A DNA stretch of 64,000 nt from CAVZCK01 sp963773735. Its GTDB lineage: Bacteria; Pseudomonadota; Alphaproteobacteria; Rhizobiales; Rhodomicrobiaceae. Location of the stretch: NCBI GenBank assembly GCA_963773735.1, contig CAVZCK010000002.1, positions 115,135 to 179,134 on the forward strand, given 5' to 3'. This document shows, piece after piece, positions 26,952-36,775 of this stretch; the stretch's first letter is position 1; each line of letters begins with the position of its first letter. The notes beneath the pieces were generated by a model. It did no database searches. It was not told the origin of the DNA and saw only the letters and a list, made by a program, of their open reading frames with translations. Both the position numbers and the translations under genes were made by a program.

Positions 26952-28069
26952 TCAGATCGTCAGAAATTCGGCAATCGGGTGCAGCGGCTCGACACGCTCG
27001 CAGATGATCTTGAAACTCGCCAACAGCGGCACCGCCAGCAGCACTCCGACGATCCCCCACAGCCAGCCCCACAACAGGATGGCAATGAAAATGGCGACTG
27101 GATTGAGCTGCAGCCTACGCCCAAGAACGAAAGGCGTAATGACCTCGCCGGCAATGCCCACGAGAATGAGCAGAATGGCTGGCGCAGCCAGCGCCTGCGG
27201 CAGACTGTCGAAGGTCTGAATACCCACGATCGCAAGGATAGCCATGCTGGCGAGCGCGCCGACATACGGAACGAAATTGAGCACAGCGACCAGCGCGCCC
27301 CACAGAAGCGGATTTGGCATCCCCAAAACGGCAGTCACCACGGCCATTGCAACGCCCAGCCCGACATTGACCAGCGTGAAACTGAGCAGATAGAAAGAAA
27401 TATCGGTCTCGATCTGGCGGGTGATCTCAACAGCGCGCTTCTTATCGCCAAGGGTGGGGATCACGGTGACAAGCTTGCGCAGGAAAACGTCACCAGATGC
27501 GAGCAGGAAGTACACCAATATGGTCACGGAGATAATCGAGGCGGCGGCCTGAGGCGTTGCGGACAACACGATATCTCTCAATGCCGGTTGCACCACACGA
27601 ACCTCTTGAGGTCCGTCCCCACGGGTCTTCGCGTCGGTGGCCTCCTGCGGTTGTCCGTTGCGTCCTCGTGCGGCTTCCTGAGTGCAAACAGCCTGTGCTC
27701 CATTTTCTGCAGACTCTCCGGTCCCTTTTCGATCCAGCTCTGGGCTGGCCCCGCCAATGCGGCGAGCCCAGCGCCAATAAGAGCGACCGTCGCCGCAACG
27801 ACGATAGCCGACGCCGCCAAGCGCGGCACATGCAGCCTCTCAAGGAGCTGAACGGGGGGAGCCAGCAGCATGCTGAGGAGCACAGCGGCGGCGATCGGGA
27901 CAAACAGGGATGAGGCTGCGTGGAGGGTAAAGAACACTGCGAGAATAGCGATAACGGTCAGGGCAACTGGCCAACCGACGCTGGCCGGGGAGGTGGGCGA
28001 CTCCGCCGTTTTGTGCTGAGGATCAAGCGCCCGTTCAGCGTGTCGCGGAGGTTCAGTCCGGCTTGGCAT
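26952..28069 (-). CDS. AI-2E family (PerM/YdiK-like) transporter, one frameshift
   Basis: The first 140 residues (from 28069) have two hydrophobic segments and PIAAAVLLSMLLAPPVQLLE, typical of the AI-2E transporter family. One frame change near 27650 leads to the second half: SIISVTILVYFLLASGDVFL, then MPNPLLWGALVAVLNFVPYV (the family signature), then GEVITPFVLGRRLQLNP and LWGIVGVLLAVPLLA. Family members are inner-membrane exporters; the substrate here is not known. A second member lies at 40559-41687 and shares the MPNPLLWG motif. Confidence 0.85.
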
Positions 28070-28165
28070 GAGTACCTCGAACGTTAATTGCCCTATCTCA
28101 CGCGGCGATGGGCGTAATGGGGCGCAAGCCCGAAAGCGGAGCTGCGCCTCAAGCCGCTTTACGAT

Positions 28166-28320
28166 TAACCCTGGACCTTCGGAAGCTCTTTTGCCTGTAC
28201 TGCCGCCAAGTCGAGCAGAACTCGGTCACCGTGCAGCTTGAACTGCGAGGTTGTCAAGTTGACGCGGGTCTAACCCAGGCCCCAGTAACCGCCGATGTCG
28301 GCGTAGATTCCGCTGGCCTG
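28166..28320 (-). pseudogene. Possible PRC-barrel C-terminal remnant
   Basis: The minus strand reads YADIGGYWGLG, a TAG stop, then TRVNLTTSQFKLHGDRVLLD and LAAVQAKELPKVQG before the final stop. GG-x-LG followed by a Val-rich strand and GDRVVL is the usual end of PRC-barrel proteins. There is no N-terminal half, and a stop lies inside. The assignment is weak. Confidence 0.3.
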
Positions 28321-28921
28321 CGGTCATATTCAGATTTCCTATTGCAGCTGTCGTAGATCCATTTCGACGAAGGATGCAATCGCGGCGAGGAGGTCACCTT
28401 GGTGACGACCCGCTTAGGCGGCGAGCGCACGCCGGCAGTCCCGCCGGCGTCATGGCCCAGGCAATTTTTGGAATAGCCAAAATCGCGGAATTCTTTTGTA
28501 ATTTGTCGGGAAGGCGACATCTTAATCGGGGATCGCGTGCTATTTCTCAAGAGAAGTTACAATTATTGCTCTCAAGAGACGTCGTTGTGCCGAAGTTAAA
28601 CACATAATAAATCGTTAAATAGTTTTATCACTATTGTAAAAATCAAATTAACATCTTCATAAAAATGCGATGATCTGAAAATGTCTTTGGATTCACATGA
28701 GAACCGCCACTGAAGGCCGTCGAGATGGATCGCCGGCGAATGCGTGAGCCACAATCCTTTCGGATGGGGTGGCTTGCTCGCCGCCGCCACATCGCGGCGC
28801 GGACATACTGCGCCGAAGAACACAGGTGCCGCACTACAGCAACCGTCTCGCGCGTCACCATGCGAGGAGAGCGTAAACCCTGAAAGACCCCATGGATGCC
28901 AGCGAAAGGAGTGGACACGCC
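28321..28921. other. Gene-free, partly AT-rich stretch
   Basis: About 600 bases without a recognisable gene. Bases 28480-28670 are strikingly AT-rich for this window (for example AATAAATCGTTAAATAG). This is compatible with a promoter region or with imported DNA. Confidence 0.4.
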
Positions 28922-29215
28922 ATGAACACGAAACCAATTGCCAAGTTCAAAATCGGAGAAACCGCGGTCGCGGTGCTGTTCGCCCTGAGCATCGGGCTGA
29001 TCACATTGCCCAGCGCCGCAGCCACATCCGTCAATAGCACCGCGATTGCCGAGGCGGCAAAAGCGAATTCGCTCGTCGACGAAGCGCGTTGCCGGGTGCG
29101 CCGCGTTTGCAATCGGTGGAACTGCTGGCACGTGCGGCGCTGCTGGCCGGCGCGTTGCCGGGTCCGCCGCGTTTGCGATCGGTGGAGCTGCTGGCATGTG
29201 CGGCGCTGCTGGTAG
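28922..29215 (+). CDS. Small exported protein with two 22-residue Cys/Trp/Arg repeats
   Basis: A 97-residue protein preceded by AAAGGAG. The signal peptide ends near PSAAA. A 25-residue spacer leads to two nearly identical 22-residue units, ARCRVRRVCNRWNCWHVRR and ARCRVRRVCDRWSCWHVRR, each completed by CW (and P in the first). Each unit has four Cys, three Trp and six Arg. This composition is typical of cationic disulfide-rich peptides, but no known family fits. The CWHV core also occurs in the exported protein at 54374. It could be an envelope-binding or antimicrobial-like peptide; that is inference. Confidence 0.7.
   Translation: MNTKPIAKFKIGETAVAVLFALSIGLITLPSAAATSVNSTAIAEAAKANSLVDEARCRVRRVCNRWNCWHVRRCWPARCRVRRVCDRWSCWHVRRCW
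29084..29215 (+). repeat. 66-bp in-frame tandem repeat
   Basis: Units 29084-29149 and 29150-29215 are adjacent 66-base copies with only a few differences, some of them silent. They encode the Cys/Trp/Arg repeats of the preceding gene entry. The second ends in the TAG stop. Confidence 0.9.
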
Positions 29216-29218
29216 AGC

Positions 29219-29529
29219 CCTCTAGTCGGCCACTGCCGGAACCGACCGCCCTGCCGTGAGGCCGGTGCGGGAAAACCGGAATGGTTTGCTGGGCGCGTGC
29301 TGGTATCGAGGCCGGGTCATTCCGGCGCTTCGCTCAGCACGCGCCGCCGCCTTGATGCTCGCCGCAATCTTACCAAGGCGGGTTTACACGCCGTCAGCAT
29401 GCAGAATGTCGGCGCGAAAGATCCGAACGCCTTCCGCGACTCCGACGGCAACGCGCTGCCCGTCATTCGGCCAGTGTCATTGTGTCTCAAATTGGCATTC
29501 CAAACACCAGTTTGGCATGCAATAATCCC
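29219..29529. other. Gene-free stretch
   Basis: About 310 bases after the repeat protein. A + strand frame reading KAGLHAVSMQNVGAKDPNAF near 29375-29440 is protein-like but unidentified. Its downstream end may include the lost N-terminus of the Rrf2 remnant. Confidence 0.3.
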
Positions 29530-29799
29530 GCAATCACCTGACCAGGTAATCCGCGAGTTGGCGGTTGCCGGCACACGCCATAGCTCTTGGCGAGGTTGTT
29601 CGGCTGCTTGAGGCCCGCTGGGCGATGGTCGAATGCTTCCGCCCCGATGGCGGCTTTTGCGTGCTGACGCCTGCCCGGGTGCCGTTTCAAGACCTGGCTC
29701 TACGCCGCACGCGAGGCCTTCCTGCGCGAACTCGACCGCACCGCGCTTGCAGACTGTGTATGGCGGCCAGGGGAAAAGGTGCCGCCCGCGGCGGCGTGA
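29530..29799 (+). pseudogene. Decayed Rrf2-family (NsrR-like) regulator
   Basis: Three frames together give most of the second half of an Rrf2 regulator: QVIRELAVAG (end of the winged helix), then RLPAHAIALGEVVRLLEARW and AMVECFRPDGGFCVLTPA with one conserved cluster Cys, then FKTWLYAAREAFLRELDRTA and LADCVWRP to TGA at 29797-29799. Frame changes fall near 29570 and 29690, and the DNA-binding N-terminus is missing. Rrf2/NsrR proteins sense nitric oxide or iron-sulfur status. With the N-terminus gone it cannot act as a regulator. Confidence 0.5.
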
Positions 29800-29817
29800 A
29801 GGCCGGGAGAGGAGGCC

Positions 29818-30171
29818 ATGCCGAAGATTTCGATCAAGCGTATCTACGATCCGCCCTCTCCAGGAGATGGCTTCCGTATTCTGGTCGATCGTCTCTGGCC
29901 TCGCGGCGTGTCGAAGACGGATGCTGCCATCGATCATTGGGCGAAGGACTTGGCACCTTCAACCGGGCTTCGGAAGTGGTTCAACCACGACCCGGCGAAG
30001 TGGGAAGGTTTCCAGGAGAAATATCGTCACGAGCTGGAAGAAAAATCCGCCGCGCTCCGCGAGCTCTTGGGCAAATTCGGCGACCGGCCCATGACGCTGC
30101 TTTTTGCTGCTAAGGACACGGAACACAATGAGGCATTGGTACTGAAGGATGTGCTGGAGCGCATCGCTTGA
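29818..30171 (+). CDS. DUF488 family protein (YeaO-like)
   Basis: A 117-residue protein with the family signature DPPSPGDGFRILVDRLWPRG, followed by WAKDLAPSTGLRKWFNHDP and a C-terminal PMTLLFAAKDTEHNEAL. GGGAGAGGAGG lies just before the ATG at 29818. The function of the DUF488/YeaO family is unknown; it is widespread next to stress genes. The gene is intact and follows the Rrf2 remnant by 18 bases, so the two may have formed an operon. Confidence 0.9.
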   Translation: MPKISIKRIYDPPSPGDGFRILVDRLWPRGVSKTDAAIDHWAKDLAPSTGLRKWFNHDPAKWEGFQEKYRHELEEKSAALRELLGKFGDRPMTLLFAAKDTEHNEALVLKDVLERIA

Positions 30172-30331
30172 CAGCTCTGCGCGTCGCTTCGGCCGAGGTC
30201 GTCCGTCGTCGTGGTGGAGATCGGACGCAATCTTATATGGATGTCGGGGTGATCATCGCCGGGCCCATACCCCCTTGAAGCGTTCAGGGAAGCGATGAGC
30301 GGTCCGCCAGTTTCAAACAGACCGGATAGCC

Positions 30332-31396
30332 TCACCGCGAATGCCGGTCGCTGTAGCGCGAGGCAGCAAAACCAGTCCATAGCAGCAGTCCCGCAACCAT
30401 CGCGGCGAGAGTCAGCCGGACGGTCTGACCGGAAACGGCCGTCACATTGTTACGTGCCTCGCTGCCGAACGAGCCACGCGTGCGATGCAGATTGGTGACC
30501 GGCGATAGCAGATTGTCGCGGCGGTCCGGCGAGGTCAGCGCCTTCTGCTCCTGGGCATCGTAGCCATTCCGAGCCAGATAATGGTCCAAGAACGTCGGCA
30601 CGGCCATGCTCGCGAGAATGACCTTGATCGTGCTGAAGCCAAGCCAATATTCGCGCCGAGGCTTGCGCACCGCTTTCAGGATAACGCGCGCAATGGCCTC
30701 CGGCTGAACCACGGGCGGCACCGGCCTGGGCTTGTGAGAGAGATGCGTGCGCGCCCAGTCGAATTGGGGCGTGTTGACCGCGGGAAGCTGGATCATCGTA
30801 AGGCCGATCTCGCTGCCTTCATGCAGGAGTTCGGAGCGAAGCGAGTCGGTGAAGCCGCGTATGGCGTGTTTGGCGCCGCAATAGGCCGTCTGCAGGGGAA
30901 TACCGCGATAAGCCAGCGCCGAGCCGACCTGGATGATGGTGCCTTTATTGCGCCGGCGCATATAGTGCAGAGCGGCCATCGTCCCGTAGACATAGCCGAG
31001 ATAGGTGACGTTGGTGACGCGCGCGAATTCCTCCGGCGTCATCTGAGACAGCGGCGAGAACACGGTGAGCATGGCGTCGTTGATCCAGACATCGATCGGG
31101 CCGAGTTCGCGCTCGACCCTATCAGCGGCAGCAAACACCGCATTGGCGTCCGCCACGTCCAGCGGCAACATCAGCGCATCCGCGCCGAGTGCGCCGATCT
31201 CACCTCTCACGCGCTCCAGGCTTTCCGCGTCGCGGGCGACGAGCGCCAGTCTGGCTCCGGCCTTGGCAAATTCGCGCGCCGTTGCGCGCCCCACGCCGGC
31301 TGACGCGCCTGTGATGACAACGACCTTGCCGGCCAAGCCATTGGCCAGCCGACCATGATGCCGGCGAGCCGGCAGAGTGTAGAGACTGTTAGCCAT
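30332..31396 (-). CDS. SDR-family oxidoreductase with C-terminal membrane segment
   Basis: A 354-residue short-chain dehydrogenase. The cofactor motif is VVVITGASAGVGRATA (TGxxxGxG), followed by WINDAMLTVFSPL (in the place of NNAG), catalytic Ser in IIQVGSALAYRG and Y-x3-K in QTAYCGAKHAIRGF. The last 40 residues add a hydrophobic helix (LTLAAMVAGLLLWTGFA), so the enzyme may be membrane-bound. The start at 31396 overlaps the stop of the transducer-like gene by eight bases, showing coupling. A longer frame exists upstream but overlaps that gene. It is the last gene of the 30.3-39.7 kb cluster. Confidence 0.85.
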   Translation of the reverse strand: MANSLYTLPARRHHGRLANGLAGKVVVITGASAGVGRATAREFAKAGARLALVARDAESLERVRGEIGALGADALMLPLDVADANAVFAAADRVERELGPIDVWINDAMLTVFSPLSQMTPEEFARVTNVTYLGYVYGTMAALHYMRRRNKGTIIQVGSALAYRGIPLQTAYCGAKHAIRGFTDSLRSELLHEGSEIGLTMIQLPAVNTPQFDWARTHLSHKPRPVPPVVQPEAIARVILKAVRKPRREYWLGFSTIKVILASMAVPTFLDHYLARNGYDAQEQKALTSPDRRDNLLSPVTNLHRTRGSFGSEARNNVTAVSGQTVRLTLAAMVAGLLLWTGFAASRYSDRHSR

Positions 31397-31760
31397 CGGA
31401 AAATGCCATGGTTGAGAGCAGCGCGATATTTGGGTTGCGGGAGTCGAGCCGCGTATGCTGCACGATGACGGGCTCACTCGATGTGATGACCGAGGCATAA
31501 TCAGTGGCGCGGGGGATCGGCGCTGGGTCGTAGAGATCATTGAAGCGCAGATGCAAGGTGCGCTTCGCCTTCACCGTGACCCGATAGGGGCCTGCCGGCT
31601 CGCGATCCGCGAAATAGATGATGATCGCCAACTCGGCATCCCGCTCCCCTGCGTTCAGGATGCAGGCCGTCTCATGCGAGACCAGCGGGCGGTCCGAACT
31701 GACGCTCTCCGCGGGAATGTACCCTTCCGGGATTGCCCAGATTTTGGCGCCGATCGTCAT
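31389..31760 (-). CDS. Sensory rhodopsin transducer-family (ASRT) protein
   Basis: A 123-residue soluble beta-rich protein with the family pattern: IWAIPEGYIP near the start, SHETACILNAGERDAELAII, then YRVTVKAKRTLHLRFNDL and SSEPVIVQHTRLDSR. The first described member is the soluble transducer of Anabaena sensory rhodopsin. Most bacterial homologues, as here, have no rhodopsin beside them. The fold suggests a sugar- or ligand-binding role, which is not proven. It lies between the GH15 gene and the SDR gene, with which it overlaps. Confidence 0.85.
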   Translation of the reverse strand: MTIGAKIWAIPEGYIPAESVSSDRPLVSHETACILNAGERDAELAIIIYFADREPAGPYRVTVKAKRTLHLRFNDLYDPAPIPRATDYASVITSSEPVIVQHTRLDSRNPNIALLSTMAFSDG

Positions 31761-31894
31761 CGTTCAACCATCTTGCAATTCATCCTGCTCCCGTCTGGCT
31801 TCTCCACGGTTAACGGGCCTGAGAGTGTCTGCGTTCCATCATTGGCGAGGCGAAAACGCCGCACGCGCGAACGCTGCTTGCTCGTCATGCAATT

Positions 31895-33700
31895 CTACTC
31901 GCGCTTCTGACGCTCGGTCGCCGGACCTTCGCGTTCGAAGAGACTATAGGCTATGCCAATCAGCGCGATATGCGACAATGCCTGCGGAAAATTGCCCACG
32001 AGTGTTCGCGCGGTGACATCATATTCCTCCGATAGCAGGCCGACATCGTTTCGCAGGCCGAGCAGCCGCTCGAACAATTCTTGGCCTTCCTCGCGTCGGC
32101 CCTGCAGGATGAGATTCTCGGCGAGCCAGAAGCTGCAGGGCAGGAACACCCCTTCGCCGGGAGGCAGACCATCATCGATTACCGATGTGTCGTACCGGCG
32201 GACAAACCCATTATCCATCAGGTGCTCCTGGATCGCTTTGACTGTCCCGATCATGCGCGGATCATCCGCCGGCAGGAAACCGACAAGCGGGATCAGCAGT
32301 GTCGCGGCGTCCAGGTTCTTCGAGCCTCTGGCCTGAACAAACGCCCCGAGCGCCTCGTCGAAATAGTGGCGGCAGATATCCTCATGCAGCTGCGTGCGCC
32401 TTAGGCGCCAATCCTCCAACGACCCCTCGAGACCGAAATTTTCGATCGCCGCGACGCCGCGATCGAATGCGACCCAGCTCATTACCCGCGAATGCGTAAA
32501 AAACTGCTTCGGACCGCGCATCTCCCAGATGCCGCGGTCGGGCTGATCGCACAGCTCGCCGAGATAATCGAGCAGGGTGCGCTGGAGGCTCCAACTCGTA
32601 TCCGTGGGCGCGAGCTCGGTTCGGCGCGCTTGGTGAAGTGCATCCAGCACCTCGCCGAAACTGTCGAGCTGGAGCTGCGTGAAAGCGGCGTTCCCGACCC
32701 TGACCGGGCTTGCTCCGTTGAAACCACGCAGCCATGGCACCTGCCATTCGTTGATGCTCGGATCGCCGAGGATGCCATAAAGCGGCTGAAGCTGCGAAGG
32801 ATGACCGGCGACCGCCCTGACGAGCCACGCCCGCCACGCGTCGGCTTCCTCGACATAGCCGGCCCGCAGCAGGGACAAGAGGGTAAAAGTCGCATCACGA
32901 AGCCAGCAATAGCGATAGTCCCAGTTGCGCGCGCCCCCGCTTGATTTCGGGAAGCGAGCTGGTCGGAGCGGCAACGATGCCGCCGGTCGGCGCATAGGTG
33001 AGCGCCTTCAGGGTAATGAGCGAGCGCAGGACCGCATCCCGCCATGGGCCGTCATAGCGGCAGCGCGATGCCCAGGCCTGCCATTGATCCTGAGTATGCT
33101 TCAGGGCGTTTTCGGGGTCGAAGGATGGAGGAAGGTCGCGAAAAGACGCGCTGTAAGTCAACGTGAAGGGGATGCGCTCGCCGGCTTTCACCGTGAAGTC
33201 GGCAACCGTCTTCCAACCCTCGCCGCGATGGTCGACCGGCGTTCGAAGCGCAAGCCGGTGCGGACCGGCAACGGCGGTCATCAGGCCATGGTCGCCGCGG
33301 GTGACCCATGGCACCAGCCGGCCATAATCGAAACGCACCGCAAGCTCCATGGCCATGCCGACCTCGCCCTCGAGCCCCTCGACCAGTCGGATGATGTCCG
33401 ACGTGCCGCTGTTGGACGGCATGAAGTCGATCAGCCGGACTTTTCCATCCGCTGTCTGAAACTCCGTTTCGAGAATCAGGGTATCGTCTCGATATCGTCG
33501 CTGTGTGCCGATGACGGCGCCGCTCGGCGCTATCTGCCAGCGCCCGTTTTCGCTGGTGCCGAGTATCGCCGCAAAACAGGCAGGCGATCGAAGCGCGGCA
33601 GGCATAGCCAGTCGATCGAGCCATCGCGCTTGACGAGAGCCGCGGTGTGGCAGTCGCCTATCAGAGCGTAGTCTTCGATCCTCGCGGTCTGGTCCGTCAT
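31895..33700 (-). CDS. Glycoside hydrolase family 15 (trehalase/glucoamylase-like), two frameshifts
   Basis: A GH15 enzyme of about 600 residues, cytoplasmic by lack of a signal peptide. It opens at 33700 with IEDYALIGDCHTAALVKRDG and SIDWLCLPRFD. After a frame change near 33600 the N-terminal beta domain follows. After another near 32945 comes the (alpha/alpha)6 barrel with RNWDYRYCWLRDATFTL. The two catalytic Glu are in GIWEMRG and LLSEEYD. Bacterial relatives include trehalases and glucodextranases. The start lies 22 bases after the FAD oxidase stop, so it is in the same operon. Confidence 0.85.
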
Positions 33701-33722
33701 CGATCTCGCGGCGCGAGCCGCA

Positions 33723-36700
33723 TCACTCCTTTGCGTTCCGCCAGCCCGGCACCAGGGCACCCGCCAGCATCTCGGCGACATGCATTGTGCTTCGCCCCGT
33801 TCCCTGCTCGATCTGCTCGCGGCAGCTGAAGCCGTTGGCGATCACGCATCGTCTTGCGGCGCGGCCCGCAGGCGCGGCAACAGCACCCGTTCGGCACTGG
33901 CGAGCGACAGCTCATATTTGCCGACCTCGAAGCCGAATGAGCCGGCCATGCCGCAGCAGCCGGAGGCCATCACCTCGTAATCGACGCCGAGCGCATCGAG
34001 CACGCGCCGCTCGGCACCGGCGTTGAGGACCGCGTGATGATGGCAATGAAGTCTGCACGAGCGCGGCGCCGCCGAGCCTGTCGTTGCCGATCTCATCGCA
34101 ATGGCGGTCAAGAAATTCGCTCAGGAACAAAGTCTGGCCGCTGAGACGGCGCGCCTCCGGTCGTCGGGAAAAAGGCCGGGCAAGCTCGTCGCGGAAGGCG
34201 CTGACACAGGCCGGCTCGAGGCCGATGACCGGCGTGCCGGCCTCGATTTCCGCCTCGAGAGTGGCGAGCGTCGGTCTGCCAGAGACCTTTGCGGCATCGA
34301 GCATGCCCCAGTCATAGAGCGGGCGCCCGCAGCACAGCGGGCGGTCGGGGATCGACCACCTCGATAGCCGAGCTTCTCGCAGCACATGCGTCGCGGCGTT
34401 CGCCGTCCGGGGCGGAAGTAATTGTTGAACGTATCCGGCCACAGCATGACGCGGCCTCTCTTGCCGGCCTGGCGCGGCTGGTTGCGGAACCAGTCGGTAA
34501 AGCTGACGTCGGCAAAGCGGGGCATGCTGCGCCGCGGAGCGATGCCGCCGACCCATTTTGCTGCGGTCGCCGAGCCCAGGCGCCTGGAGCACACGCATTG
34601 GCGAGCGCACGGCACATGGCTTGCGATCCGCGCCCAGCGGTGGATCAGGCCCATGGAATAGGCGGCGCGCGGGCGCAGCCGGCCAGCGTAATAATGCGCG
34701 CGGAACTCGGCCTTGTAGGTCGCCATGTCGACATGGACCGGGCAGTCGCTCTTGCAGCCCTTGCAGGCGAGGCAGAGATCGAGCGCCTCCTCGACCGCTC
34801 GGCTGCGCCAGCCGTCCGTCGAGCGGCCCGCCGTGCAGCATCTCGAACAGCAGCCGGGCGCGGCCGCGCGTCGAATGCTTCTCCTCGCGCGTCGCCATGT
34901 AGCTCGGGCACATCACGCTCTTCTCGCTGTCCGTCGCGGCGGCACGTGCCGACGCCGACGCAGCGCCGCGTGGCCTTGGCGAAGCTGCCGCCATCTTCGC
35001 GATAGGCGAAATAATGCTGCGACCTCCGGCGGCTGGTAGAGCGGGCCGACGCGCAGGTTGGCGGTGATCGGGAAGGGATCGACGACCTTGCCCGGATTCA
35101 TGCGGCCGTCCGGATCCCAGATCGCCTTGAACTCGCGGAACGCCTGGATCAGCTCGGGGCCGTACATCTTCTCGAGCAGCGCGCCGCGCGCCTGGCCGTC
35201 GCCATGCTCGCCCGAAAGCGAGCCGCCGTAGCGCACCACGAGATCGGCGGCCTCGTCGAGGAAGCGCCGCCAGTGCCGCCACGCCCGCTTCCGTGCGCAG
35301 ATCGAACTGGATGCGGCAATGGACGAGCCCGTCGCCAAAATGTCCGTAGACCGACGCCTCGTAGCCGTAGCTTGCTGGAACAGCGCCTTCAGATCGCGCA
35401 GATAGTCGCCGAGCGTCCTCGCGGCGGCACGGCGCTGTCCTCCCAGCCCGGCCAGGTTTCGGGCATGTCCGGGCACATGGGCGGTCGCGGCAAGCGCGGC
35501 CTCGCGCACGCTCCCAGATCTTCCTGCTGCTTGGGCTTGTCGCTGCACGAGTGGCGGCGCATGGCCCTTTCGCTGAAGCGTCTCGATCAGCTTCGCAGCC
35601 GTCTCGGCGCGCTTCGTCGGCGGTATCGGCGCCGAATTCCGCGACCAGCCAGCCGTTGCCGTCGGGCAGCAGCTTGATGTCGTCGGGATGCAGATGCTTC
35701 TTCGCGCATGAATTCGATCAGCAGGTCGTCGATGCCTTCGAGCGCCGATCGGCTCGTAGCGTCAGCACCTCGGGCACCGCGTCGGCCGCGCGCGAAGACA
35801 TCGTCGAAGCCGATGATGGCGAGCACGCGCTGCTGGCGGGCTCGGCGACCAGGTTGAGCGTGGCGCTCGAGGACCGTGACGCAGGTCGCTTCGGTTCCGA
35901 CCAGCGCGCGCGCGACGTTGAAGCCCTTCTCCGGCAGCAGCTCATCGAGATTTTCGTAGCCGGAGACGCGGCGCGGGATCTTGGGATAGCGCGCGCGGAT
36001 CAGGTCGCCGTAGCGGTCGCGGAATGCGTCGAGGGCGCGATAGATCTCCGCGCGCCGGCCGCCGTCTGCGAGAATGTCGCCGAACTCGCTCGTCGCTCGT
36101 TGCGGCCGACGGTCATCCGCAGCCCGTCATAGGTGAGGATGTCGAGCGCTTCGACATTGTCGGAGGTGCGGCCCGGCCATGACCGAATGCACGCCGCAGG
36201 AATTGTTGCCGATCATGCCGCCGAGCGTGTTGTGGTCGTGCGTCGCGGGATCGGGGCCGAAGGTCAGGTCGTGCTTCTCGGCGGCCTCGCGCAGATCGTC
36301 GAGCATGCAGCCCGGCTCGACCGTCGGCGAGCCGCCGCTCCGGCATCGAGCGACAGCACGCGGTGCAGGTATTTCGAGAAGTCGATGAGCACGGCGACGT
36401 TGCAGCCCTGGCCGGCAAGGCTCGTGCCGCCGCCGCGCAGCGACGATGCGGCGCGTCGTACTCGCGGCAGAGCGCGCACCGTCGTCGACCACGTCGTCGA
36501 CGACTGCGCGGAACGACGACGCCGATCGGCACCTGGCGGTAGTTCGAGGCGTCGGTCGCGTAGAGCGCGCGGCTGCCGTCGATCGAAGCGCACTTCGCCG
36601 TCGATGGCGCCTTGCAGATCGCGCGCGCGAGCTCGTGCGGCATTCTCGGCGATCGGCTGCGACGCTCGCGTCGCGATGCGCCCGCTCGGCGCGCGCTGAC

Positions 36701-36747
36701 GCGTCGCGGCCGATGCGCTCGCGCATGCGGTGATCGTCGATCGACAT
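33723..36747 (-). CDS. FAD-binding and (Fe-S)-binding oxidoreductase (YdiJ/D-2-hydroxyacid dehydrogenase type), many frameshifts
   Basis: The pieces on the minus strand assemble into about 1,000 residues. The FAD-binding part has YATDASNYRQVPIGVVVPRS, ARGGGTSLAGQGCNVAVLID-like sequence and NTLGGMIGNNSCGVHSVMAG. The FAD-oxidase C-terminal domain includes GSLSGEHGDGQARG. The ferredoxin-like part has MCPSYMATREEKHSTRGRAR and CLACKGCKSDCP-like sequence. The Fe-S-reductase CCG domain has DRPLCCGRPLYDWGMLD, THCHHHAVL-like and SGCCGMAGSFG. The end is FSCREQIEQGTGRSTMHVAE to TGA at 33723-33725. This matches flavin/Fe-S oxidases of D-2-hydroxyacids. More than ten one-base indels split it. Confidence 0.75.
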
Positions 36748-36775
36748 GGCTCATGGCTCTCGTCATCCGCGCGCA

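Noticed and set aside
28922..29215. CRISPR-like repeat structure in the 66-bp tandem
   Set aside because: There are only two adjacent units without spacers, and they are in frame within a coding sequence.
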